Of a stretch of DNA of 64,000 bases, positions 44,323 through 54,200 are shown one piece after another. The notes beneath the pieces were generated by a model. The model did no database searches. It had not been told where the DNA came from and was given only the letters and a program-made list of their open reading frames with translations. This stretch comes from Phycisphaeraceae bacterium (GTDB lineage Bacteria; Planctomycetota; Phycisphaerae; Phycisphaerales; SM1A02). The stretch's first letter is position 1. Each line of letters begins with the position of its first letter. The stretch lies in the NCBI GenBank assembly GCA_019636755.1, contig JAHBWZ010000011.1:1-64000 (forward strand), given 5' to 3'. The position numbers and the translations under genes are program-made.

Positions 44323-45293
44323 TCGGGAAACCTCGTGGCCGCGGCGCCCTCCGGGCCGGTGGGCGGGTAGTGTCGTGCGCGGAGGCGCTCGAACGTCGAC
44401 ATCGCCGCGGCAGCGCCGGCCTCGTCGCCCAGGCGCGTCAGCACCCGGGCCAGCTTGTAGTGGCTCTCGTAGTGATCCGGGTAGAGCGCCACCGCCCGGA
44501 GCAATTCGCCGCGCGCCGCCTCCGCGTCGCCACGGAGCAGGTGGATGTCGGCGAGCCGGACGCGCGCCTTCGCCTCGTCCCGGGCGCTGTCCGCGCCCGC
44601 CGCCGGCGCGCCGGTGCCCTGCCGGCGCGCGGCGGCCTCGTGGATCAGCCGGATGGAGGCATGGAGCAGGCGTTCCGCCTCGTCGAGGCCGTCGCGTTCC
44701 AGCGCCACGAGGGCCAGTGCGAAGTGCGTGTCCGCGGCGTCCGCATCGAGGTCGAGGTGGCGTCGAAACGCGGTCTCCGCCAGGGCGGGATCCCCCGCCT
44801 GGAACGCGGCCCACCCGAGGAAGTACCACCCAGGGGAGAAGTGCGGGGCGGATCGAGTCGCCGCGAGGAGGTGGGGCAGGGCCGCCTGCGACCGTTTCTC
44901 CCGGTGCAGTGAGAGCCCGATCAGGAACTCGGCGACGCCATCGTCCGGCGCCGCCGCGAGAAGCCGGCGCGCCCGGAGCCGGGCGGCGGCGAACTGGCCC
45001 TGTTCGATCTGCCGGAATGCCAGGGCGTATTCGCCGGACAGGACGCGGCTCTCTGCGGAGGCCCCGGCGTCCGCCGAGGAGGCCTGGGGGGGCGGAGGGC
45101 GATCGCAGCCGGCCGCCAGGAACAGGGTCGCGACCGTCGCCGCGAGCCAGGCGACTCCCCGGGCGCCGGGAGCGCCGGCCCGGACACGGGGCCTCCAGAG
45201 TCCCGCCGTCGCGCCCGGAGGCACCGCGCGGGCAGGGTCCGTGCCGCCGGGTCGATGCAGTGCGTCCGGGAAGAGGGTGGATGGTCGCGCCAT
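44319..45293 (-). CDS. TPR-repeat lipoprotein
   Basis: A 324-residue predicted lipoprotein, partner of the ASPIC gene downstream. The export segment (ARGVAWLAATVATLFLAAGC) ends in a lipobox about 60 residues from ATG 45293, so a nearer start (such as GTG) is possible. TPR units run from about residue 80 to the end: FRQIEQGQFAAARLRARRLL, WYFLGWAAFQAGDPALAETAF, FALALVALERDGLDEAERLL, ADIHLLRGDAEAARGELLRAV and YKLARVLTRLGDEAGAA. The stop overlaps the start of the ASPIC gene by one codon, so the two are translationally coupled, matching the pair at 31792/33375. Confidence 0.75.
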   Translation of the reverse strand: MARPSTLFPDALHRPGGTDPARAVPPGATAGLWRPRVRAGAPGARGVAWLAATVATLFLAAGCDRPPPPQASSADAGASAESRVLSGEYALAFRQIEQGQFAAARLRARRLLAAAPDDGVAEFLIGLSLHREKRSQAALPHLLAATRSAPHFSPGWYFLGWAAFQAGDPALAETAFRRHLDLDADAADTHFALALVALERDGLDEAERLLHASIRLIHEAAARRQGTGAPAAGADSARDEAKARVRLADIHLLRGDAEAARGELLRAVALYPDHYESHYKLARVLTRLGDEAGAAAAMSTFERLRARHYPPTGPEGAAATRFPE

Positions 45294-45757
45294 GAGCGGC
45301 GGGCGTTCCCCGGGCAGGTCCGGGAGTGTCCGCACCGGTCGCCCATGAAGCCGGCGGGCGTGCCCGTGGAATTGCTGGTGCTGCGTCATTCTGCCGGGGG
45401 AGTGCTGGATCGGTCGCGATATCACGGTATTCTGGTCGCCGGGGTTGTGCCGGCCGTTCGGATGGTGCAACCCTGATGGTGGGGCGGGTGGTATCGATGG
45501 ACTCCGACGCTGGCGTGTCGAGGCGCGGGCGGGTGATCGGTCACCCGGGTCCCGTCAGGCCGCCGGGACGGAGCCTGTCCCATCGGGTCGGAACGCGTGG
45601 TCCATCGGGCCTGCGCGTCCGGACCGACGCTCGGCTGTCAGGACTCGACGTGTTCATACTCGGCACCTCATCCGACCAGCACCCCGGGCTCCGGGGCGGC
45701 GTGCGCATCGGGTGCCCGGATCCACCGACTTCAGCGCCCGCCCCAAGGAACACCCCC
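45294..45757. other. Divergent intergenic region without supported gene
   Basis: 464 bases between the divergent TPR gene and the di-haem oxidoreductase gene. TATTCT at 45428-45433 could be a -10 element but has no convincing -35, and CATACT near 45655 is similarly weak. Open frames here are extensions of the flanking genes. No RNA structure is evident. Confidence 0.4.
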
Positions 45758-47494
45758 ATGCCCGCCCCGTCCACGCGCGCCGATGAGTCACATGATCCGA
45801 GCCTGGTGGCGACGCCTGCGCGTCGCCATCGCGCTCTGCCGGCCCTGCTCGCGGCACCGCTCGCGTGTACCGCGGTCGCGCTGGCCGGTCCTCCGGAACT
45901 GCAGCCCCGGATGAGCGATCCGCTCGCCGGGCTGACGGCGCTGCAGCTCGACCGGTTCCTCGCGGGGCGCAATGACTACCTCCACACATTCAGCGTCGAA
46001 GAGGGGCTCGGTCCGATCTTCAACAAGGAATCCTGCGGGAATTGCCACAACAACCCGATCGGCGGCACCGGCTCGCAGACCGTGACGCGCTTCGGCGCCA
46101 CGGACAAGAAGGGCAAGGGCTTCGATCCGCTCGCGTGGGCGGGTGGGCCGCTGCTCCAGAGCCAGGCGATCGAGATCGGCTGCGAAGAAGTCGTGCCCGC
46201 ATTCGCGACCGTGACGACCTTCCGCGTCACCAACGGCATGCTCGGATACGGCCTCGTCGAGGCCATTCCGGATGCCGACCTGCTGGCGAACGAACTCTCT
46301 CCGCCGGCGCCGTTCATCAGCGGGCGCGCCCACATCGCGCCGGTGCTGGAGAACCCGGGCGAGACGCGCGTCGGCCGCTTCGGCTGGAAGGCGCAGCTCG
46401 CCACGGTGCTCAGTTTCTCCGGCGACGCGTCAGGCAACGAGGTCGGCATCACGAACCGCCTGCTTCCGCACGAGCAGGAAGCGAACGGGCCCGGCGGCAA
46501 GGGTGCGGTGATTCCCTGCGATACCGTCGCGGATCCGGAAGACGGGCCGGACGGTGAGGGTATGGACTTCATCGATCGGATCACGGACTTCCAGCGGTTC
46601 CTGGCGGCACCGCCGCAGACGCCGAAGTCCGGCATGACCGGCGAAGCGCACTTCCTGGCGGTCGGCTGCGGATACTGCCACACGCCGTCATTCGTGACGG
46701 CCGACGACCCGTCGCTCGAGGACGCCATCCGGAACCAGGCGATCCGGCCCTACTCGGATTTCCTGCTGCACGACATGGGGATCAACGCGGACTTCTTCCC
46801 GCAGGGAGACGCGGGCGAACGGGAAATGCGCACGCCACCGCTCTGGGGGCTGCGGGTTCGCGATCCGCTCTGGCACGACGGCCGGTTCGGCGGCGGCACG
46901 TTCGAGGAGCGGGTCGACCTCGCAATCCAGGCGCATGGAGGCTTCGGCAGCGAAGCGATCCAGGTGGTTGCCAATTTCAACGCGCTGATGCCCTCGGAGA
47001 AGACCGAGCTCTACCGGTTCCTCGACTCGCTCGGACGGCGCGAGTTCGACGCCGACGGTGACGGGGACGTCCTCATGGCGGACTTCCTCAGCTTCGTGGA
47101 CTGCCTTGCGGGCGGAACCTCGGACCCGGATGACCCGTGTGCTGTGCACGATCTCGACGGGGACGGCGTGATCGATCTCTCCGACTTCGCCGGATTCGTC
47201 GTCGCATGGGACGGCGCGTTCACCGACTGCAACGAGAACGGCATTCTGGACCTCGCGGACATCGTCTACGGCACCAGTGTCGATGCCGACGGCGACTGGA
47301 TCCCGGACGAGTGCCAGGCGGCGCCATGCCCGGGCGACCTCACCGGCTCCGGCGACGTCGGGCTCGGCGACCTGCTCCAGCTCCTGGCCAACTGGGGGCC
47401 CTGCCCCGGCTGTCCGGCGGATCTGGACGAAAGCGACGAGGTCGACTTCAACGACCTTCTCCTGCTTCTGACATACTGGGGCCCGTGCCCCTGA
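45758..47494 (+). CDS. Di-haem oxidoreductase (DUF1111) with dockerin-like C-terminus
   Basis: A 578-residue exported protein. ATG 45758 has AAGGA upstream. Signal segment at about 20-45 (LPALLAAPLACTAVALA). The catalytic part belongs to the DUF1111 family of putative di-haem peroxidase-like c-type cytochromes: CxxCH motifs CGNCH at C93 and CGYCH at C304, with the family blocks FNKESCGNCHNNP, TDFQRFLAAPPQTPKSG, LLHDMGINADFFPQGDAG and REMRTPPLWGLRVRDPLWHDGRF. The last about 130 residues carry two sets of dockerin-like Ca loops, for example FDADGDGDVLMADFLSF, HDLDGDGVIDLSDFAGF and GDLTGSGDVGLGDLLQLLANW. A signal peptide plus c-type haems puts it in the periplasm or at the surface. Substrate is unknown. 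Confidence 0.85.
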   Translation: MPAPSTRADESHDPSLVATPARRHRALPALLAAPLACTAVALAGPPELQPRMSDPLAGLTALQLDRFLAGRNDYLHTFSVEEGLGPIFNKESCGNCHNNPIGGTGSQTVTRFGATDKKGKGFDPLAWAGGPLLQSQAIEIGCEEVVPAFATVTTFRVTNGMLGYGLVEAIPDADLLANELSPPAPFISGRAHIAPVLENPGETRVGRFGWKAQLATVLSFSGDASGNEVGITNRLLPHEQEANGPGGKGAVIPCDTVADPEDGPDGEGMDFIDRITDFQRFLAAPPQTPKSGMTGEAHFLAVGCGYCHTPSFVTADDPSLEDAIRNQAIRPYSDFLLHDMGINADFFPQGDAGEREMRTPPLWGLRVRDPLWHDGRFGGGTFEERVDLAIQAHGGFGSEAIQVVANFNALMPSEKTELYRFLDSLGRREFDADGDGDVLMADFLSFVDCLAGGTSDPDDPCAVHDLDGDGVIDLSDFAGFVVAWDGAFTDCNENGILDLADIVYGTSVDADGDWIPDECQAAPCPGDLTGSGDVGLGDLLQLLANWGPCPGCPADLDESDEVDFNDLLLLLTYWGPCP

Positions 47495-47609
47495 CCGAAT
47501 CCTGACCATTCTCCGCCACGGGCCGCGCACCTCGGAGGAGTCCCGGCGCCCGGCCGACGGAAACAGCCCTATACGGCCGATCCGGCCTCACTCGAAGGAG
47601 CCTCGCATC

Positions 47610-50048
47610 ATGAAGAAGCTGTACGGAGCGATCCCGATTCTCGCCGCGGCGGGATTCATCGCGCCGGCGCACGGACAGGCCTGGGTGACGTTCGTCAACC
47701 AGACCTCGACCCGTATGCCGACGAGCCTGAACAACCCGTCGCTCAGCACGGCTGACGTGGAGGAGAAGGACTACGCCTGGGGCGACGTGGACGGTGACGG
47801 CGATCTCGATCTCGTCAACGTCCGCAAGCAGCCGTTCACCTCGACCGGCAAGAAGGTCAACGTCCTGTTCATGAACGAGGGCACCGCGGAAGGGCACTCG
47901 ATCAACGGCGTGCTCGTCGATCGGACCTCGCTCTATGCCACGGAGTCGAGCATCGGCGGCGACCAGGGATTCAACACGCCGACCAACGACCGGGATGTCA
48001 TCCTGGTCGACGTCGACATGGACGGCTGGCTGGACATCGTCACCGCGACGACGCTCACGGACAACCAGGCGAAGCACCTGTCGCATCCCCGGATCTACAT
48101 GAACAAGGGGCTCGTGAGCGGCTCGTGGGCGGGGTTCCGCTACGAAGATGCGCGGATACCGCTGATGCATCCGACCGCCGGGCCGCGGTTCTGCTCCGTG
48201 TCGGGCGGCGACCTGACCGGGAACGGCTATCCCGATCTCTACTTCGGCGACTACGACTCCGGCGGCGCGCAGATCTTCGACTACAACAACAAGCTGCTGA
48301 TCAATGACGGTGCCGGCTTCTTCACCGACCAGAGCGAGTCCCGCCTGACCAGCGAGATGCGGCTGGCGGCCTTCGGTGCGGCGAGCGTGATCGCGGATAT
48401 GAACGGCAACGGCGTGCTGGACGTCGTCAAGCAGACGTCGCTCAACGCACCGACGCACGTCGCCATCACCTACAACAACCCGAACAATCCCGGGTTCTTC
48501 AACGACTACCACACGATCTACAACAACGCACCGTATTTCGTGTACGTCGGCGACCTGAACAACAACGGCGCCATGGACATTCTGGTGATCGATGACGGCA
48601 CCGATCGCGTGATGTTCCAGACCGGTGTCGTCAACGGCCGCGCGCAGTGGACAACCAAGACCCTGCCTGCGACGACGAACGGTTTCGGCGGAAACGCGCT
48701 CATCATCGACCTCAACAACGACGGCTTCCAGGACCTGATCATCACGGACGTCGACGTCGATATCCCCGGATGCAGCCGGAGGACGCAGATCTACCGCAAT
48801 CTCGGGAACGGTGCGGCACCGGACTTCTCAGAGATCGGCGAGGTCATCCCGTTCAACATGTCGAGCGGTGTCCATGACATCGCCGCATTCGACATCGACG
48901 GTGACGGCTGGATCGACATGGTGGTCGGGCGCTGCAGCACGACCGAGGTCTACGTCAACCAGCCGCCCGCGGGCGTCAATACGACGTATCCGCAGGGGAT
49001 CCCTGGGTTCATCGAGCCGGGAACGCCGAAGGAGTTCCTGATCCAGTTCACGCCCATCGGCGCGGTGCAGCTGGTGCCGGGGACCGGCCGCCTGTACACC
49101 GCGATGCCTGGCGACCCGTTCTCCTTCACGATGATGGAGGACCTCGGCGGGAACCTCTACCGCGGAACGCTCCCCGCCGTCGACTGCCCGGAGCAGATCC
49201 GGTTCTACGTCACCGTCCAGGCAACCAACGGCGCGACCTTCCGCGACCCGCGGACCGCGCCGGGGACGACCTACGTCGCGCGGGCGGCCGAGGGGACCGA
49301 GATCGCCATCCGGGTCGAGGTCGACGGCGACGTGTCCGACTGGACGGTCTACAGCTCGAACCTCACTGCAGGCGCCTGGGAGGCGGCGATCCCGAACGGG
49401 ACGATCAACAACGGTGTCTTCGCCGCGCCGCCGTCCGACGCCAGCAGCGCGGGCAGTTCATATGCCTTCGTGACTGAGAACGGCCCGCCCGGTGGCGCGG
49501 CCGGTGCCAACGACGTTGACGGTGGCCCGACCTATCTCGAGTCGCCGACCTTCAGCCTCGAAGGCACGGACGGCATCGTCTCCTACAGCCGCTGGTTCTA
49601 CTGCAGCACGGCAGGCCAGAGCACGGAGGACTTCCTCTGGGTCGAGATCTCCAACAACAACGGTGCCTCGTGGACGGAGGTGACGGCGCATCGGACAGGC
49701 GGGACGAGTTCAGCCTGGGAGGACGTGTTCTTCACGGTCGGTGACTGGATTGCGCCCACCGCGGCGATGAAGGTCCGGTTCGTGACGTCGGACAACCCGA
49801 ACAACTCCGTGACGGAGGCGGGGATCGACAATTTCCAGGTCGAGATCTTCGTCTGTGGCGAGAAGGCGCCGTGCATCGGCGACCTCGACGACTCCGGCGC
49901 GGTGGAGTTCAACGACGTGCTTCAGCTCCTTGCCGCCTGGGGACCGTGCGGTGGCAAGGGAGGCTGCCCGGCCGACCTTGACGGTTCCGGCACCGTGGAG
50001 TTCGGCGACCTGCTCATCCTGCTTGCAGCATGGGGACCGTGCGACTGA
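47610..50048 (+). CDS. Secreted VCBS/FG-GAP protein with dockerin-like C-terminus
   Basis: An 812-residue exported protein. Signal peptide residues 1-23 (LYGAIPILAAAGFIAPAHGQ). FG-GAP repeats follow: WGDVDGDGDLDLVNV, VDVDMDGWLDIVTA, GDLTGNGYPDLYFGDY, ADMNGNGVLDVV, GDLNNNGAMDILVI, IDLNNDGFQDLIITD and FDIDGDGWIDMVVG, so a propeller of about seven blades is likely. The C-terminal half (about 470-745) is beta-rich and unassigned, with a possible MAM-like or Ig-like stretch (YLESPTFSLEGTDGIVSYS to VGDWIAPTAAMKVRFVTSD). The end has two dockerin-like repeats (GDLDDSGAVEFNDVLQLLAAW, ADLDGSGTVEFGDLLILLAAW). A strong intrinsic terminator follows at 50078. No enzymatic motif is visible. Confidence 0.8.
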   Translation: MKKLYGAIPILAAAGFIAPAHGQAWVTFVNQTSTRMPTSLNNPSLSTADVEEKDYAWGDVDGDGDLDLVNVRKQPFTSTGKKVNVLFMNEGTAEGHSINGVLVDRTSLYATESSIGGDQGFNTPTNDRDVILVDVDMDGWLDIVTATTLTDNQAKHLSHPRIYMNKGLVSGSWAGFRYEDARIPLMHPTAGPRFCSVSGGDLTGNGYPDLYFGDYDSGGAQIFDYNNKLLINDGAGFFTDQSESRLTSEMRLAAFGAASVIADMNGNGVLDVVKQTSLNAPTHVAITYNNPNNPGFFNDYHTIYNNAPYFVYVGDLNNNGAMDILVIDDGTDRVMFQTGVVNGRAQWTTKTLPATTNGFGGNALIIDLNNDGFQDLIITDVDVDIPGCSRRTQIYRNLGNGAAPDFSEIGEVIPFNMSSGVHDIAAFDIDGDGWIDMVVGRCSTTEVYVNQPPAGVNTTYPQGIPGFIEPGTPKEFLIQFTPIGAVQLVPGTGRLYTAMPGDPFSFTMMEDLGGNLYRGTLPAVDCPEQIRFYVTVQATNGATFRDPRTAPGTTYVARAAEGTEIAIRVEVDGDVSDWTVYSSNLTAGAWEAAIPNGTINNGVFAAPPSDASSAGSSYAFVTENGPPGGAAGANDVDGGPTYLESPTFSLEGTDGIVSYSRWFYCSTAGQSTEDFLWVEISNNNGASWTEVTAHRTGGTSSAWEDVFFTVGDWIAPTAAMKVRFVTSDNPNNSVTEAGIDNFQVEIFVCGEKAPCIGDLDDSGAVEFNDVLQLLAAWGPCGGKGGCPADLDGSGTVEFGDLLILLAAWGPCD

Positions 50049-50077
50049 CGCGCGGGCTGACTCGATTCGGATTCCTG

Positions 50078-50113
50078 CACGGCGCCGCTCGCATGAGCGG
50101 CGCCGTGTCTTTT
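50078..50113 (+). terminator. Strong intrinsic terminator
   Basis: A perfect 13-bp stem (50078-50090 with 50095-50107), 4-base GCAT loop, followed by TCTTTT. This is the best classical terminator in the window, 30 bases after the VCBS-dockerin stop. Confidence 0.8.
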
Positions 50114-50210
50114 GCCCCGGGTTCGACGAGGGCGTCGAAGTCCACCGGCGTCCGGTATCATGCCGCCCGCGCTGTTCCTGTCTGCGGCGCCCGTGATCCG
50201 GAGTTCACCC

Positions 50211-51224
50211 GTGCCGGCCACTCCCTATGCCGCTGCCTGCCAGACGGCGTTCTCCTGTCCCACCGATCGATCGGAGATCGCAGCGAGAGTGGCGCACATG
50301 GTGGCGATGGCGGAGCATGCGATCGTCGGGTACGAGCCGTTCTTCGATGTGCGGCTGATCGTCTTCCCGGAGTTCGCCCATGCGGCGCCGGTCTACGGCT
50401 CGATCGCGGCGCTGCGGGAGAAACTCGCGGTCGAACTGCCCGGCGATCTCATCGACCCGTACGTGCGCGTCGCCCGGAAGTACGGGTGCTGGATCCAGAC
50501 CGGCTCGTTCATCGAGCGTGATGCACGCTGGCCGGACGCGCTCTTCAACTCGACCATGCTCATCGGGCCCGACGGGCCGCTGGCCCGGTACCGGAAGGTC
50601 AACCCATGGATCCCATGGGAACTCCACGCCAGTCCGCTTGACATCCCCGGATATCCCGATGACCCGTTTCCCGTGGTGGCCACCGACATCGGCCGGATCG
50701 GGACCGCCATCTGCTACGACTGGCTCTTCCCGGAGACGATCCGCGCGCTGGCATTCCGCGGTGCGGAGGTCCTCGTCCGCGTCTCGGCATACATGGACCC
50801 GTGGGGTGCGACGGCGCCGATGGACTGGTGGACGCTCTTCAATCGGGCGCGCGCCGTCGAGAACACGGCGATCGTCGTTGCGGCGAACCAGGGCGCTCAC
50901 CTCGACGGATACCCGCCGTTCTCCTGGCCGGGCGGCAGCATGATCGTGGACTGGGATGGCCGGGTGATGGCCCAGGCGGACCCCGGGCCGGGAGAGAAGA
51001 TCGTGGTGGGACCGATCGACGTGGCGTCGCTGCGGCGGGAGCGGGACCGGCGGATCGGTCACGACATGCGCGCGCACCTGCGGACCGGAATGCCGGGCGG
51101 CCGCGGCGTGCTGTCGCCCGCGGGGCTGCAGGAGATCACCGCAGCGACGGTCCGCGCCAGGATCGCCGCGGCGCGCGCCGCGCTCCGCGATGGATGCAGC
51201 GGAGCCACGGAAGTGAACCAATGA
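50211..51224 (+). CDS. Carbon-nitrogen hydrolase (nitrilase superfamily)
   Basis: A 337-residue nitrilase-family hydrolase. The catalytic triad is visible: Glu in LIVFPEFAHA, Lys in YRKVNPWIPWE and Cys in GTAICYDWLFPETI. The substrate could be a nitrile or an amide; the FPEFAH and YRKVNPW contexts fit amidases (such as formamidase or omega-amidase-like members) as well as nitrilases, so no substrate is assigned. The GTG at 50211 has GGAG 7 bases upstream and the protein then starts PATPYAAACQTAF, as in the family; longer in-frame starts are not favoured. It overlaps the next gene by ATGA at 51221, forming an operon with the TPR/FG-GAP fusion and ArgR. Confidence 0.82.
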   Translation: MPATPYAAACQTAFSCPTDRSEIAARVAHMVAMAEHAIVGYEPFFDVRLIVFPEFAHAAPVYGSIAALREKLAVELPGDLIDPYVRVARKYGCWIQTGSFIERDARWPDALFNSTMLIGPDGPLARYRKVNPWIPWELHASPLDIPGYPDDPFPVVATDIGRIGTAICYDWLFPETIRALAFRGAEVLVRVSAYMDPWGATAPMDWWTLFNRARAVENTAIVVAANQGAHLDGYPPFSWPGGSMIVDWDGRVMAQADPGPGEKIVVGPIDVASLRRERDRRIGHDMRAHLRTGMPGGRGVLSPAGLQEITAATVRARIAAARAALRDGCSGATEVNQ

Positions 51225-54200
51225 AGCAACCACGACGCCACCTTCCGGCCATCGCCGTCGCCGTCCTCGCCGCGCTCGGGGCCGTCGGCTGCCGACGGTC
51301 CGAGCCATCGCCCGCACCGCCGCCGAAGCCGCCGGCCGTGACCGCGGCAGAGATGCAGCAGAACGACATCGCGGTCGGACTCATGGGCCAGTACCGGTAC
51401 GACGAGGCCCTGGCGATCTTCAGGGAACTCGCCGACGCGCATCCGGGGCATCCGGAACTGCACGTCAATCTGGCCATTGCCACGCTCAATCGGCAGGAGG
51501 AGCAGGACGAGCAGGCGGCCATCGGGATACTCCGGCGCGTGCTGTCCGGGGCGCCGGCGCATGCGCGGGCCAGGTACGTCCTGGCGCTCCTTCTGTTCCG
51601 CAACGGCGAGAACGAGGAAGCGGAGACGCTGCTCAGGGCGGTGGCCGCGCAGGATCCGACCGACGGCTACGTGCAGTACTTCCTGGGGCAGGTGATCGAG
51701 TCACGCGATCCGCCCGCCGCGGAAGCGGCGTACCGCGAAGCACTGCGACTCGAGCCGTATCTGCGCAGCGCGGCATTCCGCCTCTCGAGCATCCTCCGGC
51801 GGGCAGGAGACGATCGGGAGGCGGAGCAGTTCCTGGACCTGTTCATCCGCCTGGAGTCCAATCCCCGCGCGCGCACGGCGAGGTACGTGTACTCCGAGAT
51901 GGGCACCATGGCCGATGCGATGGCGCTCGGGCCGTCGCCGGCGGCGCGGCGACCCCGGCCTGCAGGCGGACTCTTCGAACCGCCGGTGCCGATCCCGGTC
52001 GACGCTGACGACGTGGTGTGGCGACCGGCGGCGGACGGCGCGCCACCGTCCATCAGCGCGTGCGATCCGACGGGTGACGGGCGCCTGCTCATCTTCATCG
52101 CTGACGCGGTCAGGGATGCCGACGACGCCAACGCGGTGCTCGTGGCCGAGGCGCCGGATCGATTCAGGCTGGATCGCACCAGCATCCTGTCGAAGGTGAC
52201 CCAGGTGCGCGCGGCGCTCTTCGGCGACTACGACAACGACGGGCTCATCGACGTCTATCTGTGCCGGCGCGGCCCCAATCAGCTCTGGCGACGGGACGGC
52301 GATGGCGACTGGTGGAACGGGGCGTGGATCGATGTCACCGGGACTTCCATGACCGACGGGGGCGTGTTCGACACCATCGACGGCGTCTTCGCCGACCTGG
52401 ATCACGACGGAGATCTCGATCTTCTCCTGGCGAATGCCGACGGGCCGACCGTCCTGCTCTCGAACAACCGGGACGGCACATTCCGCCGGCTCGGCGCGGA
52501 GCACGGCCTGGACTTCTCTGCCGCCGGTGCACATCGCGTCCTGGCGGCGGATCTCGACGGCGATCGCGACCTGGACTTCATCGTCCTCCGCGCGTCAGGA
52601 CGGCATGAGGTCTGGCGGAACGACAGGCTCTGGACCTGGTCCCGCGATGTCGCGTTCGCGGCCTTCGAGGCATCGCCCGCGCGTACGGTCGTTGCCGCGG
52701 ATCCGGACGCGACGGGGCGCATGGAACTCGTTGCCGTGGAGGCATCCGGGCACGCCGTCCGCTGGTCGTGGGACGGCACCGGACTGGTCCGATCGCCCAT
52801 CGGCGCCGTCGCCACGACGCCGGTCGACTTCGCGGTGCTGGATATCACCGGTGACGGCGCGCCCGGTGTGCTCGTGCCGGATGGCGAACAGTGGCGGGTC
52901 GTGGATCCATCCGCCGGCGCGGGTGACGGGCAGGTGTCCGTGTCCGCACGCGGCGTGTGGGCGCCGGTGCTGCTGGATCCTGCCCGTGGACCTGCGATCG
53001 TCGGGATGGACCCGGGTGGCCCGCCGCGCCTCTGGCGGGCGGGGGATGGACGACACCCGTTCACGGCCGTGCGGCTGCTCGGCCGTGACGATCCAGGGAA
53101 CTCGCTCCGGACGAACGCCGCGGGCATCGGCGCGCAGGCGCAGGCGCGCGTCGGTGGTCGCTGGGTCGCGCTCCCCGGAATCAGCGCGACTTCGCTCCCG
53201 GGTCAGTCCTACGGCCCGGCGGCGGTCGGCCTGGCCGGGTTCGAGGCACTGGACCTCGTGCGGATCGACTGGCCTGACGGCGTGTTCCAGACGGAGGTCG
53301 CGGGCGTGGCGCCCGGCGTCTCCGATCCGCCGCGACTGTTCAGCGCCGGGCGCACGACGGTCATCGCCGAGACGCAGCGCCAGGTCTCCAGCTGCCCGGT
53401 GCTGTTCGCCTGGGACGGGTCCCGATTCGTATTCATCAGCGACGTCCTGGGCGTGGGTGGCATGGGGTACCTGCTCGAACCCGGCGTGTATGCGGAGCCG
53501 CGCCCATGGGAACGGTTCCAGTTCCCGCCGGGCCTTCCGGTCGCGCGGGATGGGCGCATCGCGATCAAGCTCGCGGAGCCGATGGAGGAGACGCTCTATC
53601 TCGATGCCCTGACGATGGTCGCCTACGACCTTCCTGAAGGATGGTCGCTGGTGCTCGACGAGCGCATGCAGACCGGGTTGCCGACCGTGACGGGCGAGAC
53701 GCGTTTCTATCGAGAGGAACGGCGAATCACCCGGGCCGTCGACGCCGACGGCCGTACCGTGACGACACGCCTCCGGGAATCCGACGGCGTCGCGCCCGGA
53801 CTTCCGGAGTCCGATCGGCGGTTCATCGGTCTGCTCAGTCGGCCGCAGGTCCTGACGATGGAGTTCGACGGGCCGCTGGATCGCTGGACCGACCCGTCGG
53901 CCGAGTCGATGCTCATCATCGACGGCTGGGTGGAGTATCCCTACTCGCAGACCATGTTCGCAGCATGGCAGGCCGGCGTTGTGTACGAAGCCCCGACGGT
54001 CGAAGCCCGTCGCGCCGACGGCGCGTGGATCCCGGTGCTCGAGAAGTTCGGGTATCCCGCCGGGTTTCCACGGCGCATGTCGGTGGCGCTGGAGGGCCTG
54101 CCCGAGGGCTGCACCGCGCTGCGCCTGACGACGACACAGGAGATCTACTTCGATCGAGTCGTCGTGGCGGGCGCGGAGACGCCGCCTGATGACCTTGTGG

